From assembly GCA_902482035.1 (NCBI GenBank), contig CABSYW010000008.1:1-64000 (forward strand): DNA of 64,000 bases, read 5' to 3'. The notes beneath the pieces were generated by a model. The model saw only the letters and a list, made by a program, of their open reading frames with translations, was not told the origin of the DNA and searched no databases. This DNA is from an uncultured Collinsella sp. GTDB taxonomy: Bacteria; Actinomycetota; Coriobacteriia; Coriobacteriales; Coriobacteriaceae. Positions 22,576 through 31,293 of the stretch are shown piece after piece; within the stretch, counting starts at the first letter, position 1, and each line of letters opens with the position of its first letter. The translations under genes were made by a program, and so were the position numbers.

Positions 22576-25257
22576 CTAGTCTTCGAGCAGGTCCTCGATA
22601 AAGCCGACACGGTAGTTTTTGAAGATGACCTCGCCGCCGTCTTGCGTGGCGTCCAGGTCGACATCGCCCATGATGCCAAAGTCGTGGTCGCCATCCTCGT
22701 CGGCAAAGATCTGGTGCACGTGCCATACGTGCGCGGTCTTCTCGTCGGACTCGTCAATGGAAAACATCGCGGCGCTGCGGGCATCTCCGTCGGTGAGGAT
22801 TTCCTCGTGCTGCTCGTGGTAAGCGTCGAGTGTTTTTTGCCAGCGGATCTCGCTCATGCCCCAGTCGTCGTCGAGCTCGCCCAGGTCGCGAACGTGCTCG
22901 CGGGCGGCAAGGGTCACGCGGCGGAAGAGCGCGTTGCGCACCAATAGCGTGCAGCCGCGACGGTCCGCCACGACCTCGTCGATGCCCTGCGGCGGCGCAG
23001 CATCGAGGGCTGCCGGGTTGCCGGCGTTCTCCCACTCATCCACCAGGCTCGAGTCCACCGAGCGCACCACAAAGCCCAGCCACGAGATAATGTCGCGCAG
23101 GCGCTCGTCGCGCTTCTCGATGGGCACGGTGCGGTCGAGTGAACGGTAGGCCTCTGCTAGGTAGCGCAGCAAAATGCCCTCGGAGCGGGCGATGCCGAGC
23201 TTTTGGATATAGCCCTTAAAGTCGCTCGCGCTCTCCAGCATGTCGCGCAGGACGCTCTTGGGCGAGAGCTGGTAGTCGTTGGCCCAAGGTACTTCTTGGC
23301 AGTACTTGTCGAAGGCGGCATCGAGCAAGTCCTCGAGCGGCTTTTCGTAGGTGACGTCCTGAATGCGCTCCAGACGTTCCTCGTACTCTATGCCGTCGGC
23401 CTTCATTTCGGCTATCGCGCGGTCGCGCGCGGCGCGCTCCTGTGCGCGCAGCACCTGCTTGGGATCCTCGAGCGTTGCCTCGACCATCGAGATCAGATCC
23501 ATGGTATAGGTCTCGCTCTCGGGGTCGAGCAGCTCCAACGCGGCAAGCAAGAACGGCGAGAGCGGCTGATCGAGTGCGAAGTCCTCGGGCAGATCGACCG
23601 TCAGCGCGTAGTCGATGTCCGGCGCGGCGTCAGCCGGAGCGTCGGGCGCGGGCGGCACCTCGGTGCGAACGACGACGCCGGAATCGATGAGTGTGGCGAA
23701 GATTTCGTCGGCGCGAACCTCGAGCTTGGCCTTTTCCTCGGGAGTCTGCAGGCTCGTTTCGATGAGGTCGTGTACGCGGGCTCGGGCATCGCCGCCCTGC
23801 TCGACCACGCTAATCACCATGGAGTGTGTGATGCGAAGGCGCGGCTTGAGCGTCTCGGGCTGCGTCTCGATCAGGCGCTCAAAGGTCTGCTTGTTCCAGG
23901 TGACAAAGCCCTCGGGGGCCTTTTTCTTTTTAATCTTGCGGAGCTTCTTGGGGTCGTCGCCCGCCTTGGCCATGAGCTTAGCGTTCTCGATCTCGTGCTC
24001 CGGGGCCTCGGCGATGACCATGCCCTCGGTATCGAAGCCCGAACGGCCGGCGCGACCAGCGATCTGATGGAACTCACGGGCGCGCAGGCGACGCATCTTG
24101 TAGCCGTCGAACTTGGTGAGCGCGGTGAGCACCACGGTGTGGATGGGCACGTTGATGCCGACGCCGAGCGTATCGGTACCGCAGATGACGGGCAGCAGGC
24201 CCTGCTGCGCCAAGCGCTCGACCAGCAGGCGATAGCGCGGCAGCATACCGGCGTGGTGCACGCCGACGCCGCATCCAAGCAGGCGTTTGAGAATCTTACC
24301 AAAGGCCGTGGAGAAGCTCGTCCCCTTTGCCGCTTCTTTGATGGCTTCGCGCTGCTCTTTGCTGGCGATGCCGAAATTGGCAAGCGACTGCGCCGTCGCA
24401 AGGGCGGCGTCCTGGCTAAAGTGCACGATATAGAGCGGGGCCTCGTCACGGCGCATGGCGAGCTCGACCGTGCCCTCGAGGGAGGTCGTCACATAGTCGT
24501 AGCTCAGCGGAACAGGGCGCGGGGCGTCGACAACCAAGTCGCAAGTAGCGCCGGTGTGTTCCTCGAGTGAGGCGGCGATGGCGGTGACATCGCCGAGCGT
24601 GGCGCTCATGAGCATGAATTGCGTGTGGGGCAGGGTGAGCAGCGGCACCTGCCAGGCCCAACCGCGGTCGGGGTCGGCAAAGTAGTGGAACTCGTCCATG
24701 GCCACGCAGCCCACGTCGGCATCTTCGCCCTCGCGCAGTGCGTCGTTGGCAAGGATTTCGGCCGTGCAGCAGATGACGGGTGCCTTGGTGTTGATATGCG
24801 TATCGCCGGTGATCATGCCGACGTTATCGCGGCCGAGCACCTGCACAAGGTCGAAAAACTTTTCGCTGACCAGAGCCTTGATGGGGGCCGTGTAATAACA
24901 GCGCTTGCCTTGCGCCATGCCCATAAAGAGCATGCCTAGCGCGACAAGCGACTTGCCCGATCCGGTCGGTGTTCCCAAAATGACATGGTCACCGGCGGCT
25001 AGATCCATGAGGGCCTCTTCCTGGTGGTCCCACAGCTCAATACCGCGGTCGCTTGTCCATTCAAAGAAGCGTTCGAAGGCCTGATCGGGCGTGAGCCATG
25101 GTTCGGGCTCGCTACCATCCTCGGGCTCCCACCAGGTGGGGGAGAGCGCGCCGAGCGAGCCGAATTCGGCTTCGGTTCCCGTGCCGCCCGAGAATGAGCT
25201 GGCGGCGCCGGCGCCGGAAACGGTGCTGGCGGCGGTATCTGTCGTGGTCTGTGCCAT
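22576..25257 (-). CDS. DEAD/DEAH-box RNA helicase with DUF3516 C-terminal region
   Basis: The 893-residue product has Walker A GTPTGSGKSLVA, motif II DEFHYF, motif III SATLGD, and in the second RecA domain GVGINVPIHTVV and QIAGRAGRSGFDTEG, as in Ski2/Mtr4-like RNA helicases. The C-terminal half contains the actinobacterial DUF3516 region (KAPEGFVTWNKQTFERLIET and LSPKSVLRDMLE blocks). The role is probably in RNA processing or decay. The ATG at 25257 is preferred, since the open frame upstream (to 25428) runs through a 119-bp repeat and has no helicase sequence; the first ~45 residues are low-complexity. Monocistronic; convergent with the DUF2130 gene. Confidence 0.87.
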   Translation of the reverse strand: MAQTTTDTAASTVSGAGAASSFSGGTGTEAEFGSLGALSPTWWEPEDGSEPEPWLTPDQAFERFFEWTSDRGIELWDHQEEALMDLAAGDHVILGTPTGSGKSLVALGMLFMGMAQGKRCYYTAPIKALVSEKFFDLVQVLGRDNVGMITGDTHINTKAPVICCTAEILANDALREGEDADVGCVAMDEFHYFADPDRGWAWQVPLLTLPHTQFMLMSATLGDVTAIAASLEEHTGATCDLVVDAPRPVPLSYDYVTTSLEGTVELAMRRDEAPLYIVHFSQDAALATAQSLANFGIASKEQREAIKEAAKGTSFSTAFGKILKRLLGCGVGVHHAGMLPRYRLLVERLAQQGLLPVICGTDTLGVGINVPIHTVVLTALTKFDGYKMRRLRAREFHQIAGRAGRSGFDTEGMVIAEAPEHEIENAKLMAKAGDDPKKLRKIKKKKAPEGFVTWNKQTFERLIETQPETLKPRLRITHSMVISVVEQGGDARARVHDLIETSLQTPEEKAKLEVRADEIFATLIDSGVVVRTEVPPAPDAPADAAPDIDYALTVDLPEDFALDQPLSPFLLAALELLDPESETYTMDLISMVEATLEDPKQVLRAQERAARDRAIAEMKADGIEYEERLERIQDVTYEKPLEDLLDAAFDKYCQEVPWANDYQLSPKSVLRDMLESASDFKGYIQKLGIARSEGILLRYLAEAYRSLDRTVPIEKRDERLRDIISWLGFVVRSVDSSLVDEWENAGNPAALDAAPPQGIDEVVADRRGCTLLVRNALFRRVTLAAREHVRDLGELDDDWGMSEIRWQKTLDAYHEQHEEILTDGDARSAAMFSIDESDEKTAHVWHVHQIFADEDGDHDFGIMGDVDLDATQDGGEVIFKNYRVGFIEDLLED

Positions 25258-25380
25258 GTGGTTGCTTTCTCTCGCGTTTGTCCGCCAACTATTATGGCGT
25301 AGCGGCGGCGCGGGGTGCCAGCGCGCGAGAAAATGCAGGAAATGGGCGTTCTGCCCGGCCGTTTGGTGCAGTTGCCAGCT

Positions 25381-25499
25381 AAGTGAGTAGACTTTTTGCG
25401 ATATCGCGAGCACATGGCTTTTGCGCAAGGGCTCTACCTGCGGTTTTAGTTTTCGCTATGCGGGTTGTGCTTGGCTATTGCTAAAAAGTCTACTCACTT
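25381..25499 (+). repeat. 119-bp palindrome-ended repeat, copy C
   Basis: AAGTGAGTAGACTT (25381-25394) and its exact complement AAGTCTACTCACTT (25486-25499). Its length and central CTACCTGCGGTTTT match copies A and B without gaps, although the rest has diverged. Element bases 33/87 and 34/86 are G-C and G-C in copy A but C-G and A-T here, i.e. pairing is kept while bases change. It lies in the gap between trmB and the DUF3516 helicase gene. Confidence 0.75.
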
Positions 25500-25566
25500 A
25501 GGTTTGAGGACCGTTCGCTGGCGCCTATTTGCGCTTGTCTGCCGATGCTGCGACCATCAGAAGCCC

Positions 25567-26406
25567 CTAGGACTCTTGCGGTAAGCGCTTCTTGCCTTTG
25601 CGGGCGCGGTTTTTAAAGTTCTCGACGGCCTCTTCCATGCCGAGGGGCACGTAGGTGAGCTCATCGAGATTGTCGGGCAGGTAGCAGGCAAGGCTTTGCT
25701 CCTGCACGCGGCCCGCTTGGAGCTGTTCATCGCTGGGCAGCGCGTCGGGAGTGGCGCAAATGCCATAGACAGTGGCACCCATCTCGCGCGTGCGGCATTC
25801 ATATTCGGTCTCGGGATGCTCGGGATGGTCGCGGCGAACGTCGTCACTTACCCAAAGTGTGTCGTAGCCGGCCGCGGCAAACTGCCCCAGGGCATAGTCG
25901 CGCAATGGCTTGCTGTCGGTTCGCAGCGTGACGGTGGCGCCGGCTGCAAAGAGCGGGCGGTAGAGCATCAGATGGTCGACATGGACGAGTCGTTTTTTGG
26001 CGTACTTGGCCTTGGGCTGCGGCGTGGGAAAGTTGATGGTGATGGCATCGAGCTCGCCTGCGGCAAACAGCTGCGGCAGCGATGCGGCGCCTCGGGGCAG
26101 GACGAGTGCGTTGGATAGCTTCTGCTCGCAGATTTTCTGTGCGGCATAGGCGATGCAGATGGGCTCCTGGTCCATACCGATAAAGAGCGTGTTTGACTCG
26201 TGGGCCGCGCGCTCTACAAGGTACGTTCCCTTGCCACAGCCAAGATCCAGGTGAAGGTGTTCGAAGGGCTTGCCGCCTGCGGGCGCACAGGCCTCGCGCC
26301 AATCTCCGGCATAGGCCTCGGGGTTCGTCTCAATCGCATCGGCGTAGCGCTCCAGGCGCTCCTCGAGCACAAAGTTCTTAGGCGTGCGAACGTGGACGGC
26401 TCCCAT
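25567..26406 (-). CDS. trmB: tRNA (guanine-N7-)-methyltransferase, TrmB-like
   Basis: This 279-residue class I SAM-dependent methyltransferase is expected to make m7G46 in tRNA. DLGCGKGTYLVERA (54-67) is SAM motif I; FIGMDQEPICIAYAA is motif II; the substrate/catalytic block reads INFPTPQPKAKYAKKRLVH where typical TrmB has a S-D-P-W-P-K-x-R-H sequence. T-D-S is retained near the C-terminal third (LRTDSKPLRDYA). An extra ~45-residue C-terminal tail ends basic (NRARKGKKR). AAGGAG precedes the ATG. The altered motif means the assignment is likely but the activity may differ. Confidence 0.78.
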   Translation of the reverse strand: MGAVHVRTPKNFVLEERLERYADAIETNPEAYAGDWREACAPAGGKPFEHLHLDLGCGKGTYLVERAAHESNTLFIGMDQEPICIAYAAQKICEQKLSNALVLPRGAASLPQLFAAGELDAITINFPTPQPKAKYAKKRLVHVDHLMLYRPLFAAGATVTLRTDSKPLRDYALGQFAAAGYDTLWVSDDVRRDHPEHPETEYECRTREMGATVYGICATPDALPSDEQLQAGRVQEQSLACYLPDNLDELTYVPLGMEEAVENFKNRARKGKKRLPQES

Positions 26407-26525
26407 GAGGCTCCTTGGTCATAAGTGTGGAACGCATGGTTGCACGTTCCGTCAATGGGTTGAAAAAAGGGTGGGCATAGTTTGCCCGAAAGATGCGATG
26501 CGGCTCGAAGGCGAGTCGTCGGTGC

Positions 26526-27398
26526 CTACAGACGCTTGAGAATCACATAGCGGTTGAGCTCGCCGCTGCGACCGTCGGCATGGAAGCGCTCAAGCTCGCG
26601 CACGGGGACCTCGCCGCTCTTGTAGAACGTACGGACGCCGCGCACCAGGTCGGTGATCTGCTGATCGTCAAAGTGATGGCAGTAGCGGTAGGCGTGGCGG
26701 TCGTTTTGCCAGCCAATGAGGTGGTCGCCGGCTTCAAACTGCGCGGAATCGTAACCCTCAAACGGCGGGGTGAGCTCGGCGCGGGCCTCGGCACGAACGG
26801 CCTTGCGCGCCATGCGCTCGTCGTTCATAAACTCCCAAAAGCTGATGGCGATGATGCCACCTGGGCGCGTCTGACGCACCAGGGCGTCGAGCACGCGTAC
26901 GCGATACTCGCACGACGGTACGTGGTGCATAAAGCCAAAGCAGACCGAGATGTCGGCGAGCGGGGCGTCGAAAAGCACGTCGGGCGTCTCGGCGGGGTTG
27001 AGCTTCATGAGGGCGTCGAGCACATCGAGTTCCTGGAAGTGCAGGTTGGGAATGCGCAGCGCGTGGCCATGTGCATCGATGGCCAAGTCTTGGCACGAGT
27101 CGACGCCATAGAACTCGAAGGGGCAGCTGGCGTCTGCCGAGGGGTTTGCGCCGTCAACGCCCTTGGCGGCAAGTGCGCCGCCGGCGGCAAAGTTCTCGAA
27201 TCGCATATTGCCGCAGGCAAGATCGAAGACGCGGACGGGATGCTCAATCGTGGCGACGTCGAGCTGCCCGAGTGCGATGTCCATGGTGCGCACCCAGCCG
27301 GGCCAAGGGGCCTGGCGCGTATCGGAAAAGGAGGCGGAGTGCTCGCGATAGAACGTATTGTTGAGCTGGATGAGCGATGAGGCGAAATCGCGGTTCAC
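26526..27398 (-). CDS. Class I SAM-dependent methyltransferase, tRNA-modification-like
   Basis: In this protein of about 290 residues, VFDLACGNMRFENF is SAM motif I, EFYGVDSCQDLA motif II, and ADISVCFGFMHHVPS motif IV with the HH pair. The late block GWQNDRHAYRYCHHFDDQQI resembles the C-terminal region of Trm9-like wobble-uridine methyltransferases. A GTG at 27398 with GGAGGGAG upstream is taken as start; the longer frame begins at 27446. It is adjacent to trmB on the same strand and only two genes from elp3, which acts on the same wobble uridine, so a tRNA role is a reasonable inference. Confidence 0.72.
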   Translation of the reverse strand: MNRDFASSLIQLNNTFYREHSASFSDTRQAPWPGWVRTMDIALGQLDVATIEHPVRVFDLACGNMRFENFAAGGALAAKGVDGANPSADASCPFEFYGVDSCQDLAIDAHGHALRIPNLHFQELDVLDALMKLNPAETPDVLFDAPLADISVCFGFMHHVPSCEYRVRVLDALVRQTRPGGIIAISFWEFMNDERMARKAVRAEARAELTPPFEGYDSAQFEAGDHLIGWQNDRHAYRYCHHFDDQQITDLVRGVRTFYKSGEVPVRELERFHADGRSGELNRYVILKRL

Positions 27399-27665
27399 GG
27401 CGCGGGACTCCCTCCGTTGGCGGTGCGGAATAAACAGTACGACCATACTACCGTTAACGCAGCAACGGGGACAACCAAGCTACGGGTCATTGCTTTGTTT
27501 GGACACATTTCCGCAGCTCATATGCACCCGCAACCGCCGGTTGTCAAAAATCTCACTAGAATAGGTGGCATGCTTTTGGCAGTGGCGGATATATTTTTAA
27601 CTGTGCAAGGCGCCTTAAGAACAAAAACGGTCCGGCGACACGGCTGGCATCACATAGGAGGAACC

Positions 27666-28388
27666 ATGAATGTAGAAACTGCACAGCGGCTCGCCGACCT
27701 TCGCCGCAGCAAGGGCTTTAGCCAAGAAGGGCTGGCGCGAAAGCTGGGGCTGTCGCGCCAGGCGGTTAGTAAATGGGAGCGTGCGGAGAGCTCGCCCGAT
27801 ACCGAGAACCTGATCTCGCTCGCCAAGCTCTATGGTGTGAGTCTGGACGAGCTGCTCAATCCGAGCGATGAGATTGAGGACGATATCGAGTTTGAGAACG
27901 AGGACCGCGCTCGTCAGCGCGAGGCCGAGGCGGCAGAGCGCGCCCGCACCCATGAGGCGGCGGCGCGCGCCACCGAGGCGGCAACGCAGGCAAGTGACGC
28001 GGCAGCCAAGGCGGCGCAGGCGGCAAGCTGGAGTGCGCAGGCTGCCAATGCGGCGACGGCTCAGGTGACGGGTACCGGTGCGGCTGGTCCGACTCCGGTG
28101 AAGGGTCCGTTCCAGTCATTCCCGTATTGGGCCGTGTGCTGGCTGCTGTTCTTTTTACTGATGTTCCTGTTTGGTGCCGGCCCCTTTGCTGCGCTGATCT
28201 TCTTCACGATTCCCATCTATCACTGGGTGGCGCGTGCACTCGATGGCGATTGGGCGCGCGGGGATATTCAGGTTGGTCCGGCACCGGTGGCGGTCAGGGC
28301 CCAGGGGAAGGATACTTCTGCGGAACCTGATGCTGACGTGGCTACCGCGGCCACCGCTGAGCCATGTGCCAAAGAAGGGGACGAATGA
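27666..28388 (+). CDS. XRE-family HTH protein with C-terminal membrane segments
   Basis: The 240-residue product has a Cro/C1 helix-turn-helix at ~5-62 (LADLRRSKGFSQEGLARKLG, SRQAVSKWERAESSPDTENL), a Glu/Ala-rich coiled-coil linker at ~75-140, and two closely spaced hydrophobic segments at ~155-195 (YWAVCWLLFFLLMFLFGAGP, FAALIFFTIPIYHWVA). This membrane-tethered regulator layout is common in Gram-positives and is thought to couple envelope state to transcription. AGGAGG lies 5 nt before ATG. Its stop overlaps the start of the DUF4097 gene (ATGA), so the two are translationally coupled. Confidence 0.82.
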   Translation: MNVETAQRLADLRRSKGFSQEGLARKLGLSRQAVSKWERAESSPDTENLISLAKLYGVSLDELLNPSDEIEDDIEFENEDRARQREAEAAERARTHEAAARATEAATQASDAAAKAAQAASWSAQAANAATAQVTGTGAAGPTPVKGPFQSFPYWAVCWLLFFLLMFLFGAGPFAALIFFTIPIYHWVARALDGDWARGDIQVGPAPVAVRAQGKDTSAEPDADVATAATAEPCAKEGDE

Positions 28389-29287
28389 TGAAGCTTTCGC
28401 ATGAATCCAAGCTGCGCCTGGGCGTCGGCATCGGAGCGTTTGTACTGATTATCGGGCTTGTTTTTGGCGTTTCGCGGACTTTGATTCATTTTGATGGCCC
28501 GTGGGATCTCGACGATGTTATACCCGGCTTGTCCGGTATGGACGATGTGGTTGATGACGACGATTTTATGAACGATGGCGGTAACTATTCCGCTCGGCCT
28601 CAGCAGCTTTCGTGTACGACCTTTGATGCCGATGAGTTTCGCTACCTCGATTTCGATATCGATGCGGCTACGGTGGACGTCAAGGTTATTGATGGTAACA
28701 AGGCTCGCGTTATCGAGCGGGGACGCGTTGCCAATGGTATGGATGCCTCCAAGGCCGCGACGCAGAACATCGCATCCGTCGAGGACTCGACGCTCAAGGT
28801 TTCCCAGTTTGGAAGTGATGACGGTAAGGCAATCGATCGCTCAGTTACGGTCGAGCTGCCGCGCCGTGTTGCCGAACATCTGAAGGGAGTCAACGCGCAC
28901 GTGGGCTCGGGTGATCTGCAGATTGCCGGTGTCACCTGTGATGGTTTCGACCTTTTCCTGGGTGCGGGAGATGTAGAGTTTGCGGGCAGCGTGACTGATG
29001 CGCTCAGTGCTGAGGTAGGTTCGGGCGATGTGACGTTCGAGCTCTACCAGGCCCCCGCGAAGTCGATGGACGTGAGTGTGGGCTCGGGCGATGTGGAGAT
29101 GATGGTTCCGAACTCGACGGGCTTTAAGGCGAGCCTTACCTTGGGCAGCGGCGACTTCGAGAGCGATTTCCTTCCGCTTGGCTACGACGGCGAGACCATT
29201 TTGAATCTTGAATTCGATAACGGCGATAAGTCTGCTACGTATCGTTTTGAGGTCGGTTCGGGCGACATGTCATTTGATTCAGAGTGA
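28388..29287 (+). CDS. DUF4097 (putative adhesin-like) membrane protein
   Basis: In this 299-residue protein, residues ~10-35 form one membrane anchor (LGVGIGAFVLIIGLVFGVSR), followed by an extracytoplasmic domain. The latter contains six G-S/A-G-D turns (VGSGDLQI, LGAGDVEF, VGSGDVTF, VGSGDVEM, LGSGDFES, VGSGDMSF), the hallmark of the DUF4097 parallel beta-helix/adhesin-like family. Function unknown; such proteins often accompany PspC or HTH regulators of envelope stress. ATG 28388 overlaps the previous stop; ATG 28385 is an alternative. A terminator follows at 29335. Confidence 0.82.
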   Translation: MKLSHESKLRLGVGIGAFVLIIGLVFGVSRTLIHFDGPWDLDDVIPGLSGMDDVVDDDDFMNDGGNYSARPQQLSCTTFDADEFRYLDFDIDAATVDVKVIDGNKARVIERGRVANGMDASKAATQNIASVEDSTLKVSQFGSDDGKAIDRSVTVELPRRVAEHLKGVNAHVGSGDLQIAGVTCDGFDLFLGAGDVEFAGSVTDALSAEVGSGDVTFELYQAPAKSMDVSVGSGDVEMMVPNSTGFKASLTLGSGDFESDFLPLGYDGETILNLEFDNGDKSATYRFEVGSGDMSFDSE

Positions 29288-29334
29288 CGGGCGGTTATCG
29301 AAGACTTATATACCATAGCTGCGCTGTTTGATGG

Positions 29335-29366
29335 AGGCGCCGGAGCCGTGACGGGCTCCGGCGCCT
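29335..29366 (+). terminator. Terminator after the DUF4097 gene
   Basis: AGGCGCCGGAGCC-(GTGACG)-GGCTCCGGCGCCT followed by TTGCCTTT. Confidence 0.7.
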
Positions 29367-29385
29367 TTGCCTTTACAATGGGGTC

Positions 29386-31293
29386 ATGGAACAGATTATC
29401 TTGAACATACTCGAGGCTCTGCGTCGCGGCGAGACCGTGGACGACAAAGCGCTCGTCAAACTGATACATGCCGAGGCGCGCCGTGAGGGTGCCGACAAAC
29501 GCGATTTGGCCAAGCGCCGTCTGCTGCCGTTCTACCAGCGGGTAAAACGTGAGGAGCCGGCTCGTTGGGCTGGGTGGAATGTCGATGCCGAGCTGGAACG
29601 TCGACTGCTGCAGGTGCTGCGTATGAAGCCTCGTCGCACGGCTTCGGGCGTGGCGACCATTACCGTTATCACCAAGCCCTGGCCATGCTCGGGCGATTGC
29701 CTGTTTTGCCCCAACGATCTGCGCATGCCCAAAAGCTATCTGCACGCCGAGCCGGCGTGCGCCCGTGCGGAGCAAAACTGCTTCGACCCGTATCTGCAGG
29801 TGAGCGCTCGTCTGACCGCGCTTTCGCAGATGGGACATGCGACCGACAAGATAGAGCTCATTGTGCTCGGCGGTACCTGGAGCGACTATCCGCAAGGGTA
29901 TCAGGCGTGGTTTATGTCGGAGCTTTTCCGTGCGCTCAATGACGATGCCGTCGCCGGTGTGGCGGCAAACCCCATGTTGGCGCGTCCGGGCATCAGCCGT
30001 GTCGAGGCAGGGCGCCTGCTCGATGACGCTCCCGCCGATGCCCTGCCGCCGGTGGTAACAGAGCGCCGCGAGCGCTATCGGGCTGCCGGCATTGCGACCG
30101 ACGAGGCCGAGCTTGCGAGCGGCGTTGCCGACGAGCAGGGGCGTGTGGATGCTGTCGTTGGTGGCTATAACCGCGCAGTGCGTCGTCTGTACGGCCCCGG
30201 TACGCCATGGGGCGAGGCTGCCGAGTGGCAGACGGCAACGATGGAGGAGCTTGAGCGTCAGCAGCGCATCAACGAGACGGCGAAGCATCGCGTGGTGGGG
30301 CTCGTTATCGAGACCCGCCCCGATGCCGTGACGCCACAGGCGCTCACGCTCATTCGTCGTCTGGGCTGCACCAAGATTCAGATGGGCATCCAGAGCCTCG
30401 ACCAGCATTTGCTCGATATCAACGAGCGTCGCATTTCGGTGGCTCAGATCGAGCAGGCGTTTTCGCTTGCGCGCCTCTTTGGCTTTAAGATCCATGCGCA
30501 TTTTATGCTCAACTTATTGGGCGCCACACCCGAGGGGGACAAGCGCGACTACGAGCGCTTTATGACCGAAGGGGCCTTTATGCCCGACGAGGTCAAGGTC
30601 TACCCGTGCGCGCTCATCGAGGGCTCGCGTCTGGTGGGCTGCTATGAGCGCGGCGAGTGGCGTCCCTATACCGAGGAAGAGCTGCTCGATGTGTTGGCCG
30701 ACGACATCGTGGTGACGCCGGCGCTCTGCCGCATCAGTCGCATGATCCGCGACTTTAGCTCCGACGACATCATGGTGGGCAACAAGAAGCCCAACCTGCG
30801 TCAGCTCGTTGAAAACCGCTTGTCGGCTCGTGGGGAAGGCGCGACAGTGCGTGAGATTCGCTATCGCGAGATTAGCACGGCGGGCGCCGACTTGCATGAG
30901 CTGACCCTTGACGAGGAAGTGGCGTACGAGACGCCGGTGACGCACGAGCGCTTTTTGCAGTGGGTGACGCCGCAGGGCAAGATCGCGGGCTTTTTGCGTC
31001 TGTCTCTGCCCGATCGTGCTTTTGTTGCCGCGCATGCGGATGAGTTGCCGACGACACCGGACGAGGCGATGATTCGCGAGGTGCACGTGTATGGCATGGC
31101 GGCGCGCGTGGGAGATCAAGGCCAGGCAGCCCAGCACCATGGATTGGGGCGTTTGCTCGTAGAGCGTGCGTGCGAGATTGCCCGGGATGCGGGTTATACG
31201 CGTATCAACGTGATTAGCGCAATCGGTACGCGCGAGTACTATCGCCATTTGGGTTTTTGCGACCATGGACTCTATCTGCAAAAGGAGCTCTAG
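29386..31293 (+). CDS. elp3: Elp3-like tRNA wobble-uridine acetyltransferase (radical SAM + GNAT)
   Basis: This is a 635-residue bacterial Elp3 homologue. The radical SAM cluster ligands are C101, C105 and C108 (CSGDCLFC), followed by IELIVLGGTWSDYPQGYQ and VIETRPD blocks of the domain, and the C-terminal GNAT domain contains EVHVYG, HHGLGRLLVERACEIA and YRHLGF. Elp3 installs the carboxymethyl-type side chain on U34 of tRNA using acetyl-CoA. TACAAT at 29374-29379 is a good -10 box and would place the transcription start at or near the ATG; only GGGGTC precedes it, so leaderless translation is possible. The stop at 31293 abuts the next start. Confidence 0.87.
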   Translation: MEQIILNILEALRRGETVDDKALVKLIHAEARREGADKRDLAKRRLLPFYQRVKREEPARWAGWNVDAELERRLLQVLRMKPRRTASGVATITVITKPWPCSGDCLFCPNDLRMPKSYLHAEPACARAEQNCFDPYLQVSARLTALSQMGHATDKIELIVLGGTWSDYPQGYQAWFMSELFRALNDDAVAGVAANPMLARPGISRVEAGRLLDDAPADALPPVVTERRERYRAAGIATDEAELASGVADEQGRVDAVVGGYNRAVRRLYGPGTPWGEAAEWQTATMEELERQQRINETAKHRVVGLVIETRPDAVTPQALTLIRRLGCTKIQMGIQSLDQHLLDINERRISVAQIEQAFSLARLFGFKIHAHFMLNLLGATPEGDKRDYERFMTEGAFMPDEVKVYPCALIEGSRLVGCYERGEWRPYTEEELLDVLADDIVVTPALCRISRMIRDFSSDDIMVGNKKPNLRQLVENRLSARGEGATVREIRYREISTAGADLHELTLDEEVAYETPVTHERFLQWVTPQGKIAGFLRLSLPDRAFVAAHADELPTTPDEAMIREVHVYGMAARVGDQGQAAQHHGLGRLLVERACEIARDAGYTRINVISAIGTREYYRHLGFCDHGLYLQKEL

